NCBI GenBank assembly: GCA_945862125.1
Contig: CAMAYC010000031.1
Coordinates: 1 to 43,313 of the forward strand
Source of the DNA: Reyranella massiliensis 521
GTDB lineage: Bacteria; Pseudomonadota; Alphaproteobacteria; Reyranellales; Reyranellaceae
Length of the DNA stretch: 43,313 nt
Direction of reading: 5' to 3'
Positions 1 to 7,015 of this stretch are shown in pieces (the stretch's first letter is position 1; each line of letters starts with the position of its first letter). The notes below the pieces were generated by a model. The model was not told the origin of the DNA. It made no database searches and saw only the letters and a program-made list of their open reading frames with translations. Both the position numbers and the translations under genes were made by a program.

Positions 1-435
1 CACTGTTTCGAGGTCAAACTCCGCGAGCTCTTCTTCCGACAGTGCGCCGCCTACCGGGCTTGGCTCGAGGTCGACATGGGCCCGTTGCTCCTCGAAGTCC
101 CGGAGGCGGTCCTCTTCCTTTGCGCGGTCAGTTTGAGATGCCAAGGCGACGGCGACGCCCTGCCACCCCTGCGCCCGCTGATAGTCACCGGCACGGGCAT
201 AGGCCGCAGCCAGCGTCCCGAGGAACCAGCCGCAACCCCAACCGGATATACTGCAGGCGCGCTCGGCAGCGGCTACGGCCAAGCCGGCATTGTGCGCTTG
301 GCGATCGGGCGAGGTGGCGGCCATCCAGGCGAGGTTGTTGAGCGACCATATAAACTTGGGATCAAGCGCCGCCGCGGTACCATATGTCACCGCAGCAAAT
401 TGCCGATGCACAGCGGCTTTCGCGCGAATGGAGAC
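1..435 (-). pseudogene. TPR-repeat protein, C-terminal fragment, possibly decayed
   Basis: Read on the minus strand, bases 435 to 1 give 145 open codons that leave the window without a stop. The peptide has the look of the last TPR units of a large TPR or cyclase-type protein: ALDPKFIWSLNNLAWMAAT, then a helix with AAAERAC, then LAAAYARAGDYQRAQGW and an acidic tail (GGALSEEELAEFDL). An in-frame TAG at 436-438 lies just before the first recognisable repeat. Only GTG codons (409-411 and 388-390) could start it inside the frame, and neither has a clear ribosome-binding site. I therefore read it as a 5'-truncated or stop-interrupted remnant. A short genuine gene starting at a GTG cannot be excluded. 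TPR folds mediate protein contacts, and no more specific function can be given. Confidence 0.5.
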
Positions 436-438
436 CTA

Positions 439-673
439 AACCAGAGCAGCGGCCCTAATCCGGATCAGCAATGCCGGGGTCGGTCCAAGGGCGACCACCG
501 GGTCTGCCCGAAGTCAATTTTTGAACGGCATCGACCCCCCGGACGAAGTTGATCGTCGGGAGCGACGTCGCCGAGGTGGAACTAACGACGAAGTGCCTTT
601 GAACCTGGCTGGTCAGCCCTATCATCGCTCTCTATCGTCGCATCGTCTTTCCAGTCGGGATCACGCCCATCGC
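439..673. other. Gap with no supported gene
   Basis: Translation on either strand gives only short frames without family resemblance or a good start. The composition is less codon-structured than the neighbouring genes. It separates the TPR fragment from the terminase-like gene and may be degraded accessory DNA. Confidence 0.5.
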
Positions 674-702
674 TTCATCATCACGACGGAAGATGGTATA
701 AA
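674..702 (+). promoter_or_regulatory. Candidate promoter giving a leaderless transcript
   Basis: TATAAA at 697-702 fits a -10 element. The hexamer TTCATC at 674-679 is a weak -35 match at exactly 17 bp spacing. Seven bases past the -10 is position 709, the ATG of the terminase-like gene, and no purine-rich ribosome-binding site is well placed before that ATG. The mRNA could therefore start at or next to its own start codon. This rests on pattern only. Confidence 0.35.
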
Positions 703-708
703 TACACG

Positions 709-1227
709 ATGTACCCCTTAACGATGAGAGCGATGAAACCCAAGCACGCTGGCGGCCGGCCCACTCTTTATCGCCGTGAGTGTTGCGACCAGATCGTCGT
801 GGCGATGGCGACAGGCCTCTCGGCCGAGGCTGCGGCGGCCAGGATCGGCATATCGGCACGTTCGCTGTTCTATTGGCAGCGGCAGCATCCGGAGTTTCTG
901 CAGGCCATCCAGGAGGGTCGGCAGAAGAGCCTCTTGTTCTGGGAGGAGCTCGCCCTTGAGATGGCGGGCGGCGCCCCAGGCAACAGCCAGATCGTCATTC
1001 TGGCGCTCAAGAACAGATCACGTGCTGCCTATGGCTGGCACCACGATGCACAACGACTGGAACATTCAGGGCCGGATGGTGCGCCGGTTGCCATCGAGGC
1101 CTCTACGCGGAACACGATTGAGGTAAGAAGTATGTCCGTCGAGGACCGTGACGCGCTGAGAGGCATCCTGCTGCGAGCGGGGGCGCGGGATGAGGACCAG
1201 GCTCGGATTGGCCACAGCGAACACTGA
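709..1227 (+). CDS. Phage terminase small-subunit-like HTH protein
   Basis: A 172-residue protein that begins, after a short basic leader, with GGRPTLY and a helix-turn-helix region (TGLSAEAAAARIGISARSLFYW, about residues 36-57 in several helices). It continues with HPEFLQAIQEG, a tryptophan-containing helix and a NRSRAAYGWHHDAQRLEHSGPDG stretch typical of phage small terminases. These proteins bind the pac or cos site and recruit the large subunit for DNA packaging. No large terminase, portal or capsid gene follows, so this is an orphan, probably left from a prophage or related island beside the tRNA-Thr at 1409-1484. ATGs at 709, 724 and 733 are all possible starts. I use 709 because of the promoter at 674-702. 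A regulator sharing the same HTH fold is the main alternative. Confidence 0.7.
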   Translation: MYPLTMRAMKPKHAGGRPTLYRRECCDQIVVAMATGLSAEAAAARIGISARSLFYWQRQHPEFLQAIQEGRQKSLLFWEELALEMAGGAPGNSQIVILALKNRSRAAYGWHHDAQRLEHSGPDGAPVAIEASTRNTIEVRSMSVEDRDALRGILLRAGARDEDQARIGHSEH

Positions 1228-1408
1228 TGGAGTTGGGTGAGGACACGCATCCTCGCCGCGGATCGCGGCCACGGGGCTGCAACGCCGAGCTACCCGCCCA
1301 TCAAACTGTGCGAGCTCAGTGACGCGCGAAATCCACCCGCCCGCTTCCCCAGTGCTTCCCCGCTATATTAAGCGCAGAGGAAGCTGGTCACTAAAACGTT
1401 GATTTAAG

Positions 1409-1484
1409 TGGTGCCCCGAGACGGAATCGAACCGCCGACCCCATCATTACGAATGACGTGCTCTACCAGCTGAGCTATCGGGGC
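1409..1484 (-). tRNA. tRNA-Thr (anticodon CGT), CCA encoded
   Basis: Read on the minus strand, 76 bases fold as a complete cloverleaf. The acceptor stem is GCCCCGA/TCGGGGC, the D arm contains AGCTCAGCTGGTAGAGC, the anticodon loop is ATTCGTAAT with anticodon CGT, the T arm contains GGTTCGATTCC, the discriminator is A, and CCA is encoded. It decodes ACG. Its 3' end faces the accessory scrap at 1-1408, as expected if an element had integrated into the tRNA 3' end. Confidence 0.97.
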
Positions 1485-1547
1485 ACGGCGGCGGGTTTAA
1501 GGGAAAGGCGGCGGCGGCGCAAGACGGCGTTTCGCCATACTTTGCAG

Positions 1548-1572
1548 GCTTCGGTTCGGCCAAAACCGAAGC
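1548..1572. other. Perfect 9-bp hairpin ahead of the permease gene
   Basis: GCTTCGGTT at 1548-1556 and AACCGAAGC at 1564-1572 form a perfect stem around a 7-base loop. It lies between the tRNA-Thr (divergent) and the permease start at 1607. No T-run follows on the plus strand, so a classical terminator is unlikely. It could be a leader hairpin or an operator. Confidence 0.45.
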
Positions 1573-1606
1573 ATGCGGCGGCCCGGAAGGTTATAGAACG
1601 GCCGCC

Positions 1607-3085
1607 ATGACGACACTCCTCTCGCTCCTGCCCCTCCTCCTGGTCATCGCCCTGCTCGCCTCGGGCCGCGTGAGCGCCCTCGTCGCGGGTCTGGCCGGGC
1701 TGGCGGCAACGCTCGCCGCCTCCGCCACCCTGGTCATGGGCAGCGCCCCGGATGCCGGCGGGACCGATGCCGTGGCTACGCTGTTCCGGCGCGAGGTGCC
1801 GGCCGGCCTGTGGCTGAGCTGGCACGTCATCGCCATCGTGGTCACCGGCGTCTTCTTCCATCGCGCCAACCAGGCCCGCGCCGTCGCCGGCAGCGCGGAC
1901 ACGACCCCGGCGACGCCGCGCCGGCTGTTCTCGGTCTGCTTCCTGCTGGCGCCCTTCGCCGAATCGGTCACGGGCTTCGGCGTCGGCTACATCATCGCGC
2001 TCGCGGCCCTCAGGCGACTGGGCATCGGCGGCCTGCCGGCGCTGCTGCTCGGCCTCTACAGCCAGTCGCTGGTGCCGTGGGGGGCGCTCGCCATCGGCAC
2101 CACCGTCGGCGCCACCCTGGCCGGCCTCACGCCCAATGAGCTCGGCCTCCTGTGCGCGCTGCTGCAGATCCCGATCCACCTGCTCTATCTGGCGCTCTAC
2201 TGGCGCTTCGCACGCGAGGCCGGGCTGCCGGTGCCGGCGGCGCAGAAGCTCGACGACCTCGTCTGGACGGCGCTGCTGCTCGGCCTTGTCTGGCTCGTCA
2301 ATCTCGCGAGCGACGTCGAGATCGCCGCGGCTGCGCCCACCGCCTTCCTGCTGGCGCTGCGCTACTGGCGCGGTGACTTGGAGGATGGAGGGCGCCCGGG
2401 CCTTGCCCAGGCGCAGGCCACGCTCCGCGCCACGGCACCCTACGTGGCGTTGACGCTGGCGCTTTGCGCCACGCGGCTGGTGACGCCGCTGCGCGATCTC
2501 CTGAAGCCCTTGTGGGCGCTGAAACCGTTCGACAATCAGCCGGCCTTCGCGCCGTTCTACGCGCCGGGCTTCTGGCTGCTGTCGATCGGCGTCGCGGTGG
2601 TGCTGATCGCGCGTGCGCCGCTCGGCCGTGTCGTGGCCGAGGCCGCGCGCGGCGCCTGGCGCGCCTCGGCCGTCACGCTCGCCTTCGTGCTGATGGCGGA
2701 ATTCTATGTGGGCTCGGGGATGGCCACGGCGATCGCCGAGGCGCTGCGCGGCGCGGCGGGCCGAGGCGCAGCACTTGGCGTGCCGCTGTTCGCCGCCACG
2801 GGCGGCTTCCTGACCGGCAGCGGTGCCGCTGCCAACGCCATGCTGATGCCGATGGAGACGGCGCTCGCCCGTGCCCTGGCACTCGATCCGGCCTGGATCG
2901 CCGCCGTCCAGAACAGCGTGACCGCCAACCTCACCATGCTGTCGCCGATCCGGGTCTCCATGGGCGCGGCCATCCTGGCGCTGTCGGCCTCGGACGCCGT
3001 GCTGTACCGCCGCGCCTGGCCACTCGCCCTGCCGCCGCTGCTCACCGGTTTCGCCGCCATTCTGGTCCTGCTGGCGCGCGCCTGA
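1607..3085 (+). CDS. L-lactate permease (LctP)-family transporter
   Basis: A 492-residue, very hydrophobic inner-membrane protein with a dozen or so candidate membrane segments. Diagnostic stretches are APFAESVTGFGVG (about residues 118-130), comparable to the LctP re-entrant motif, and GGFLTGSGAAANAML (about residues 400-414), followed by a helix ending in MLSPIRVSMGAA. The family imports lactate, glycolate and related 2-hydroxy acids with protons. The protein is somewhat shorter than the usual 530-560 residues. It opens a co-directional group with a hydroxyacid-dehydrogenase-type enzyme, a GST and a Bug receptor, which fits uptake and oxidation of an organic acid. The substrate cannot be read from the sequence. 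Confidence 0.8.
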   Translation: MTTLLSLLPLLLVIALLASGRVSALVAGLAGLAATLAASATLVMGSAPDAGGTDAVATLFRREVPAGLWLSWHVIAIVVTGVFFHRANQARAVAGSADTTPATPRRLFSVCFLLAPFAESVTGFGVGYIIALAALRRLGIGGLPALLLGLYSQSLVPWGALAIGTTVGATLAGLTPNELGLLCALLQIPIHLLYLALYWRFAREAGLPVPAAQKLDDLVWTALLLGLVWLVNLASDVEIAAAAPTAFLLALRYWRGDLEDGGRPGLAQAQATLRATAPYVALTLALCATRLVTPLRDLLKPLWALKPFDNQPAFAPFYAPGFWLLSIGVAVVLIARAPLGRVVAEAARGAWRASAVTLAFVLMAEFYVGSGMATAIAEALRGAAGRGAALGVPLFAATGGFLTGSGAAANAMLMPMETALARALALDPAWIAAVQNSVTANLTMLSPIRVSMGAAILALSASDAVLYRRAWPLALPPLLTGFAAILVLLARA

Positions 3086-3133
3086 TTTGGCCGTATGATC
3101 CCGCCCGCAACGACAAATCCGCGGGAGAGAACG

Positions 3134-4003
3134 ATGGCCAAGGTGGCATTTCTGGGTCTGGGCGTGATGGGCTTTCCGATGGCGGGGCACCTCGCCGCCA
3201 AGGGCCACGACGTGACCGTCTACAACCGGACCTTCGCCAAGGCCGAGGCCTGGACCAAGAAGCACAAGGGCAAGGCCGCCAAGACTCCGAAGGAAGCGGC
3301 GGCCGGCCAGGAGATCGTGTTCTGCTGTGTCGGCAACGATGAGGACCTGCGCTCGGTCGTGCTGGGCGCCGACGGCGCCTTCGCCGGGATCGGCAAAGGC
3401 GCGATCTTCTACGACAACACGACGGCTTCGGCCGACGTGGCGCGCGAGCTTTACGCTCAGGCCAAGAAGATCGGCGTCGACTTCATCGATGCGCCGGTCT
3501 CGGGCGGCCAGGCGGGTGCCGAGAACGGCCAACTCACCGTGATGTGCGGCGGCGACCAGGCCCCGTTCGACAAGGCCCATCCGGTCGCCATGTCGTTCTC
3601 CAAGGCGATCACCCTGATCGGCCCGTCGGGCTCGGGCCAGATCACCAAGATGATGAACCAGATGTGCATCGCGGGAATCGTGCAGGGCCTCGCCGAGGCG
3701 CTTAACCTCGGCCAGCGCGCCGGCCTCGACATGGAGAAGGTGATGGCCGCCATCTCCAAGGGCGCGGCGCAGAGCTGGCAAATGGAGAACCGCTGGCAGA
3801 ACATGGTCAACGGCAAGTTCGACTACGGCTTTGCCGTCGACTGGATGCGCAAGGACCTCGGCATCGCAATGGCCGAGGGCAAGCGCTGGAAGGCGCAGAT
3901 GCCGCTCGTCGCCCTGGTCGACCAGTTCTACCAGCGCGTCCAGGAGCGCGGCGGCGGGCGCTGGGACACGTCGAGCCTGATCCAGCCACTGCAGAAGCCC
4001 TGA
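3134..4003 (+). CDS. 3-hydroxyisobutyrate dehydrogenase-family NAD(P) oxidoreductase
   Basis: A 289-residue beta-hydroxyacid dehydrogenase. It starts with the Rossmann glycine motif FLGLGVMG (residues 6-13), carries the substrate-binding DAPVSGG motif (119-125) and the catalytic lysine in GSGQITKMMNQ (K172), then the all-helical C-terminal domain. Members reduce or oxidise 3-hydroxyisobutyrate, tartronate semialdehyde, 4-hydroxybutyrate and similar acids. The ATG at 3134 is preceded by GGGAGA at a good distance. An upstream ATG at 3095 would add 13 residues unlike the family. The gene lies 48 bp after the permease and 12 bp before the GST, so co-transcription is likely. Exact substrate unknown. 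Confidence 0.9.
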   Translation: MAKVAFLGLGVMGFPMAGHLAAKGHDVTVYNRTFAKAEAWTKKHKGKAAKTPKEAAAGQEIVFCCVGNDEDLRSVVLGADGAFAGIGKGAIFYDNTTASADVARELYAQAKKIGVDFIDAPVSGGQAGAENGQLTVMCGGDQAPFDKAHPVAMSFSKAITLIGPSGSGQITKMMNQMCIAGIVQGLAEALNLGQRAGLDMEKVMAAISKGAAQSWQMENRWQNMVNGKFDYGFAVDWMRKDLGIAMAEGKRWKAQMPLVALVDQFYQRVQERGGGRWDTSSLIQPLQKP

Positions 4004-4015
4004 CTTGGTGGAACG

Positions 4016-4642
4016 ATGAGCTACAAGCTCTACGGCCGCCTCGGCTGGGGTTCGGCCATCGTCGAGGCACAGCTCGTCTGGTACGGGCTGCCTTACACCT
4101 ACGAGGCGGTCGACGATCTCTTCAAGTCGCCCGATGCCCGTCTCAAGCTCGAGAAGGTCAACCCGCTGGCCCAGGTGCCGACCCTGGTGATGCCGGACGG
4201 CAGCGTCATGAGCGAGAGCGCGGCCATCACGCTCCTGCTGGCCGACATCACCGGCAAGGATCAGCTGGTGCCGGCGCCGGGTGCGCCGGAGCGCGCAAAG
4301 TTCCTGCGCTGGCTGATCTTTATCGTCGCCAACATCTATCCCACCTTCACCTACGCCGACGATCCCGCGCGCTTCGTCGCCGTCAATGCCGCGCGCGATC
4401 CGTTCCGCGCCGCCACCGACGCCTACGCGCAGAAGCTGTGGCGCCAGGTCGAGGGCGAGGCAGGCCGGCCGTGGTTCCTGGGCGAGCGCTTCTCGGCCCT
4501 CGACATCTATATCGACGTCATGACCCGCTGGCGTCCCAAGCGGGGCTGGTTCGAGGGCGAGACGCCGAAGCTGTTCGCCATCGCGCGCAAGGCCGACGCG
4601 CTGCCCGAGCTGAAAGAAGTCTGGAAGAGGAATTACCCATGA
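4016..4642 (+). CDS. Glutathione S-transferase family protein
   Basis: A 208-residue protein. The thioredoxin-like N-terminal domain has MSYKLYGR and WGSAIVEAQL, the cis-proline loop NPLAQVPTLVMPDG and the glutathione-contact ESAAITLLLAD. A helical C-terminal domain follows, including RPWFLGERFSALDIYIDV, the conserved N-capping box. The first helix carries Gly-Ser rather than the Cys-containing motif of omega/beta types, so Ser or Tyr chemistry or a non-catalytic role is possible. The stop overlaps the start of the next gene by four bases (ATGA), a sign of translational coupling. Its role in the organic-acid operon may be glutathione-dependent isomerisation or detoxification, which is inference. 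Confidence 0.88.
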   Translation: MSYKLYGRLGWGSAIVEAQLVWYGLPYTYEAVDDLFKSPDARLKLEKVNPLAQVPTLVMPDGSVMSESAAITLLLADITGKDQLVPAPGAPERAKFLRWLIFIVANIYPTFTYADDPARFVAVNAARDPFRAATDAYAQKLWRQVEGEAGRPWFLGERFSALDIYIDVMTRWRPKRGWFEGETPKLFAIARKADALPELKEVWKRNYP

Positions 4643-5610
4643 AACGCCGCAACTTCGTCGCCCTCGCCTCCGCCACGACCGCGCTCGCCGGGACCGCGCA
4701 TGCGCAGGGAACCTACCCCGACAAGCCGATCACCATGGTGGTGCCGGCACCGCCGGGCGGCGGCACCGATCTCGTGGCACGTCTCTATTCCGACCTGCTG
4801 GGCCAGGAACTCGGCCAGCAAGTGCTGGTCGACAACAAGGGCGGCGGCAACGGCAATATCGGCACCGCCCTGGTCGCCCGCGCCAAGCCCGACGGCTACA
4901 CGCTGCTGATGCAGTACTCGGCCTACCACTCGGCCAATCCGGCGCTGATCAAGGACCTGAACTGGAAGCCCGACGATTTCGTCGGCGTCGCCATGGGCGC
5001 GGTCGCGCCGCACGTCATCGTCATCGCCAAGAAAGTGCCGGCCGACGATCTCAAGAGCTTCATCGCCTACGCCAAAGCCAACAAGGGCAAGCTGAACTAC
5101 GCCTCGGTGGGCGCGGGTTCGGTGCCGCATCTGGGCGGCGTGCTGCTCAACAAGGCGGCCGGCATCGACCTCGTGCACATCCCCTACAAGGGTGCGGGAC
5201 CGGCGACGGCGGATCTCGTGGCCGGTCAGGTCGAGCTGATGGTGGTGACGCCGCCGTCGGTGTCGGGCCACATCCGCAACGGCAACGTGAAGGCGTTGGC
5301 GCTGGCCAGCGACAAGCGCCACCCCGCCTTCCCCGAGATCCCGACCACGGCCGAGGCCGGCCTGCCGGGCTTCACGCTCGACGGCTGGTTCGCGCTGTTC
5401 GCGCCCGCCGGCACGCCGCAGCCGATCGTCGACAAGTTGAACGCCGCGATGCGCAAGATCGGCAAGATGGAAGCCGTCGTGGCGCGCGCCAACCAGCTCG
5501 GCACGGTGCTGAAAGACTGGACGCCGGGCGAGATGAACAGCTTCGCCAAGGGCGAGGTCGAGACCTGGGGCAAGGTGATCCGCGACAACAACATCACCTT
5601 CACCGAGTAG
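4639..5610 (+). CDS. Bug-family (TctC-like) periplasmic solute receptor
   Basis: A 323-residue protein with a signal peptide (MKRRNFVALASATTALAGTAHA, cut before QG). It then has the Bug signatures YPDKPITMVVPAPPGGGTD, DNKGGGNGNIGTALVARAKPDGYT, HIPYKGAGPATADLVAGQVE and a C-terminal FAPAGTPQPIVDKLN. These receptors deliver carboxylates to tripartite tricarboxylate transporters (TctAB). No tctA or tctB gene is in the window, as is common for the many orphan Bug receptors in this class. The ATG overlaps the GST stop. Two glutamates or aspartates near the pocket that would suggest a dicarboxylate ligand cannot be judged by eye. Confidence 0.92.
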   Translation: MKRRNFVALASATTALAGTAHAQGTYPDKPITMVVPAPPGGGTDLVARLYSDLLGQELGQQVLVDNKGGGNGNIGTALVARAKPDGYTLLMQYSAYHSANPALIKDLNWKPDDFVGVAMGAVAPHVIVIAKKVPADDLKSFIAYAKANKGKLNYASVGAGSVPHLGGVLLNKAAGIDLVHIPYKGAGPATADLVAGQVELMVVTPPSVSGHIRNGNVKALALASDKRHPAFPEIPTTAEAGLPGFTLDGWFALFAPAGTPQPIVDKLNAAMRKIGKMEAVVARANQLGTVLKDWTPGEMNSFAKGEVETWGKVIRDNNITFTE

Positions 5611-5618
5611 TCGGTCCT

Positions 5619-5741
5619 CCTCCCCATTCAGATGGGGAGGTGCCCGCGTCTGCGCGGGCGGAGGGGTCATGGATCTCTGTCGCCGCGCATGACCCCTCCG
5701 TCGCCGTATGACGACGACACCTCCCCATGTGAATGGGGAGG
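5619..5741. repeat. Nested 123-bp inverted-repeat element
   Basis: The outer arms at 5619-5642 and 5718-5741 are 24-bp inverted copies with one mismatch, and each arm is itself a small hairpin (CTCCCCAT with ATGGGGAG). An inner perfect pair, cggaggggtcatg at 5659-5671 and catgacccctccg at 5688-5700, lies inside, plus a CCCGC/GCGGG hairpin at 5643-5658. The element fills the space between two convergent genes (stops at 5610 and 5752). It resembles the small palindromic intergenic repeats of GC-rich proteobacteria, and could also serve as a two-way terminator. Confidence 0.8.
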
Positions 5742-5751
5742 CGAGTATTGA

Positions 5752-6018
5752 TCAGAAGGTCTGCCGTACACCCACGATCTGGCCGAGGCTGAGGCCGATG
5801 TGTTCGGCGGTGTCGGGGCTCAACCCCTCGACCTCGATCTCGACGGAAAGCAGATCGTCGGCGGACTGGGCGAACACGCGCGCCGGCACGAGGCCGCGCT
5901 TGGCCAGAAGCTCGAGCGCACGCGGCAACACGCCGGGCTCGGCATCGGCTTCGAAACAGTATCGGACGGTGGAATTGCTACGCTTGAGGGCGAGGACGCC
6001 AAGTGACGTGGCGGACAT
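5752..6018 (-). CDS. Small stand-alone ACT-domain protein
   Basis: An 88-residue protein that is almost exactly one ACT domain. The beta strand STVRYCFEADAEPGVLPRAL leads to a helix (LPRALELLAKRG), the strand LVPARVFAQSADD, then LSVEIEVEGLSP and a second helix TAEHIGLSLGQIVGVRQ. ACT domains bind amino acids or related small ligands and usually regulate an attached enzyme. Here there is no enzyme domain and no biosynthetic enzyme next door, so it may act in trans, for example in the manner of acetolactate synthase small subunits. The start at 6018 has AGGAG eight bases upstream. It is transcribed alone, divergent from the metallo-hydrolase gene. Confidence 0.7.
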   Translation of the reverse strand: MSATSLGVLALKRSNSTVRYCFEADAEPGVLPRALELLAKRGLVPARVFAQSADDLLSVEIEVEGLSPDTAEHIGLSLGQIVGVRQTF

Positions 6019-6187
6019 GGAACGACTCCTGGAATGACGGACGAAGAGCGGCGCAACGGCTTGCAGAGCAAGCCGAGGTGCTAATTCGCGTCACGAGGAG
6101 GTCCATGCGGGCCATGTCGCCACTATAGCGCCGGAGCCTGCCGACGCGCTACGCTCGGTTCGATTACCCGCCGGGAAGGAAACAAAA

Positions 6188-7003
6188 ATGCGTTCGACGC
6201 CCATCTACGAGGTCCATGCTGTCAAATACGCGCACCTGCCGCGCAAGGCATGGGAAGTGCAGATCTCGCCGGACCCGCACGATGCCGACTTCCCGATGGA
6301 CTATTTCGTCTGGGTGGCGATCCCGCTGGACGAGAGCGGCCATCGCACCATCGGCGGCAAGCCGATCGTGATCGACACCGGCTTCAACGCCGAGGTCGGC
6401 AAGGGCCGCGGCCGCGAGGTGAAGAAGAATCCCGCCGATCTTCTGTCCGAGATCGGCGTCGATGCGAAGACGGTCGAGGACGTGATCGTCACCCACCTGC
6501 ACTACGACCATATCGGCAACTGGGACCGCTTCCCGAAGGCGCGCTTCCATCTCCAGGACAAGGAGATGAACTTCGCCACCGGCCGTCACATGTGCAAGGA
6601 CCCGTTCCGCCATGCCTACGAGGTCGAGGACATCGTCGGCATGGTGCGTGCCGTCTACGGCAAGCGCGTGGTGTTCCACGACGGCGACGAGGAGTTGCAG
6701 CCGGGCATCTCGCTGCACCTGATCGGCGGCCACACCGCCGGCATCCAGTCCGTGCGCATCAACACGCGCAACGGCTGGCTCGTGCTGGCCTCCGACGCCA
6801 GCCACTATTTCTGGGGCGTCAACAACGACAAGCTGTTCGCCATCGTCTACTCGGTGGCCGACATGCTGGCGGGCTACGACAAGCTGAAGAAGCTGGCCGA
6901 CGGCCGCGTCGACATGGTGATCCCCGGCCATGATGCCGAGGTCATGACGCGCTACCCGGCCTCGCGAAAGGGTCTTGAAGGCGTGAGCGTCAGGCTGGAC
7001 TGA
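6188..7003 (+). CDS. AHL-lactonase-like metallo-beta-lactamase-fold hydrolase
   Basis: A 271-residue MBL-fold enzyme with all binuclear metal ligands: H103, H105, D107 and H108 in THLHYDHIG, H182 in GGHTAG, D203 in ASDASHY and H248 in PGHD. Layout and length match the N-acyl homoserine lactonase family (AiiA/AttM-like), cytosolic zinc enzymes that open lactone rings. An upstream GGGAAGGA gives a ribosome-binding site. No quorum-sensing luxI or luxR gene is in the window, so another lactone or ester is equally possible. It stands alone, convergent with the solute-binding protein gene 12 bp away. Confidence 0.85.
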   Translation: MRSTPIYEVHAVKYAHLPRKAWEVQISPDPHDADFPMDYFVWVAIPLDESGHRTIGGKPIVIDTGFNAEVGKGRGREVKKNPADLLSEIGVDAKTVEDVIVTHLHYDHIGNWDRFPKARFHLQDKEMNFATGRHMCKDPFRHAYEVEDIVGMVRAVYGKRVVFHDGDEELQPGISLHLIGGHTAGIQSVRINTRNGWLVLASDASHYFWGVNNDKLFAIVYSVADMLAGYDKLKKLADGRVDMVIPGHDAEVMTRYPASRKGLEGVSVRLD

Positions 7004-7015
7004 CGCTCTCCGCCG

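Noticed and set aside
1475-3781. A 768-codon open frame on the minus strand across the permease and dehydrogenase genes
   Set aside because: It is rich in Arg, His and Gly, without family motifs, and antisense to two clear genes. Such long shadows are usual in GC-rich DNA.
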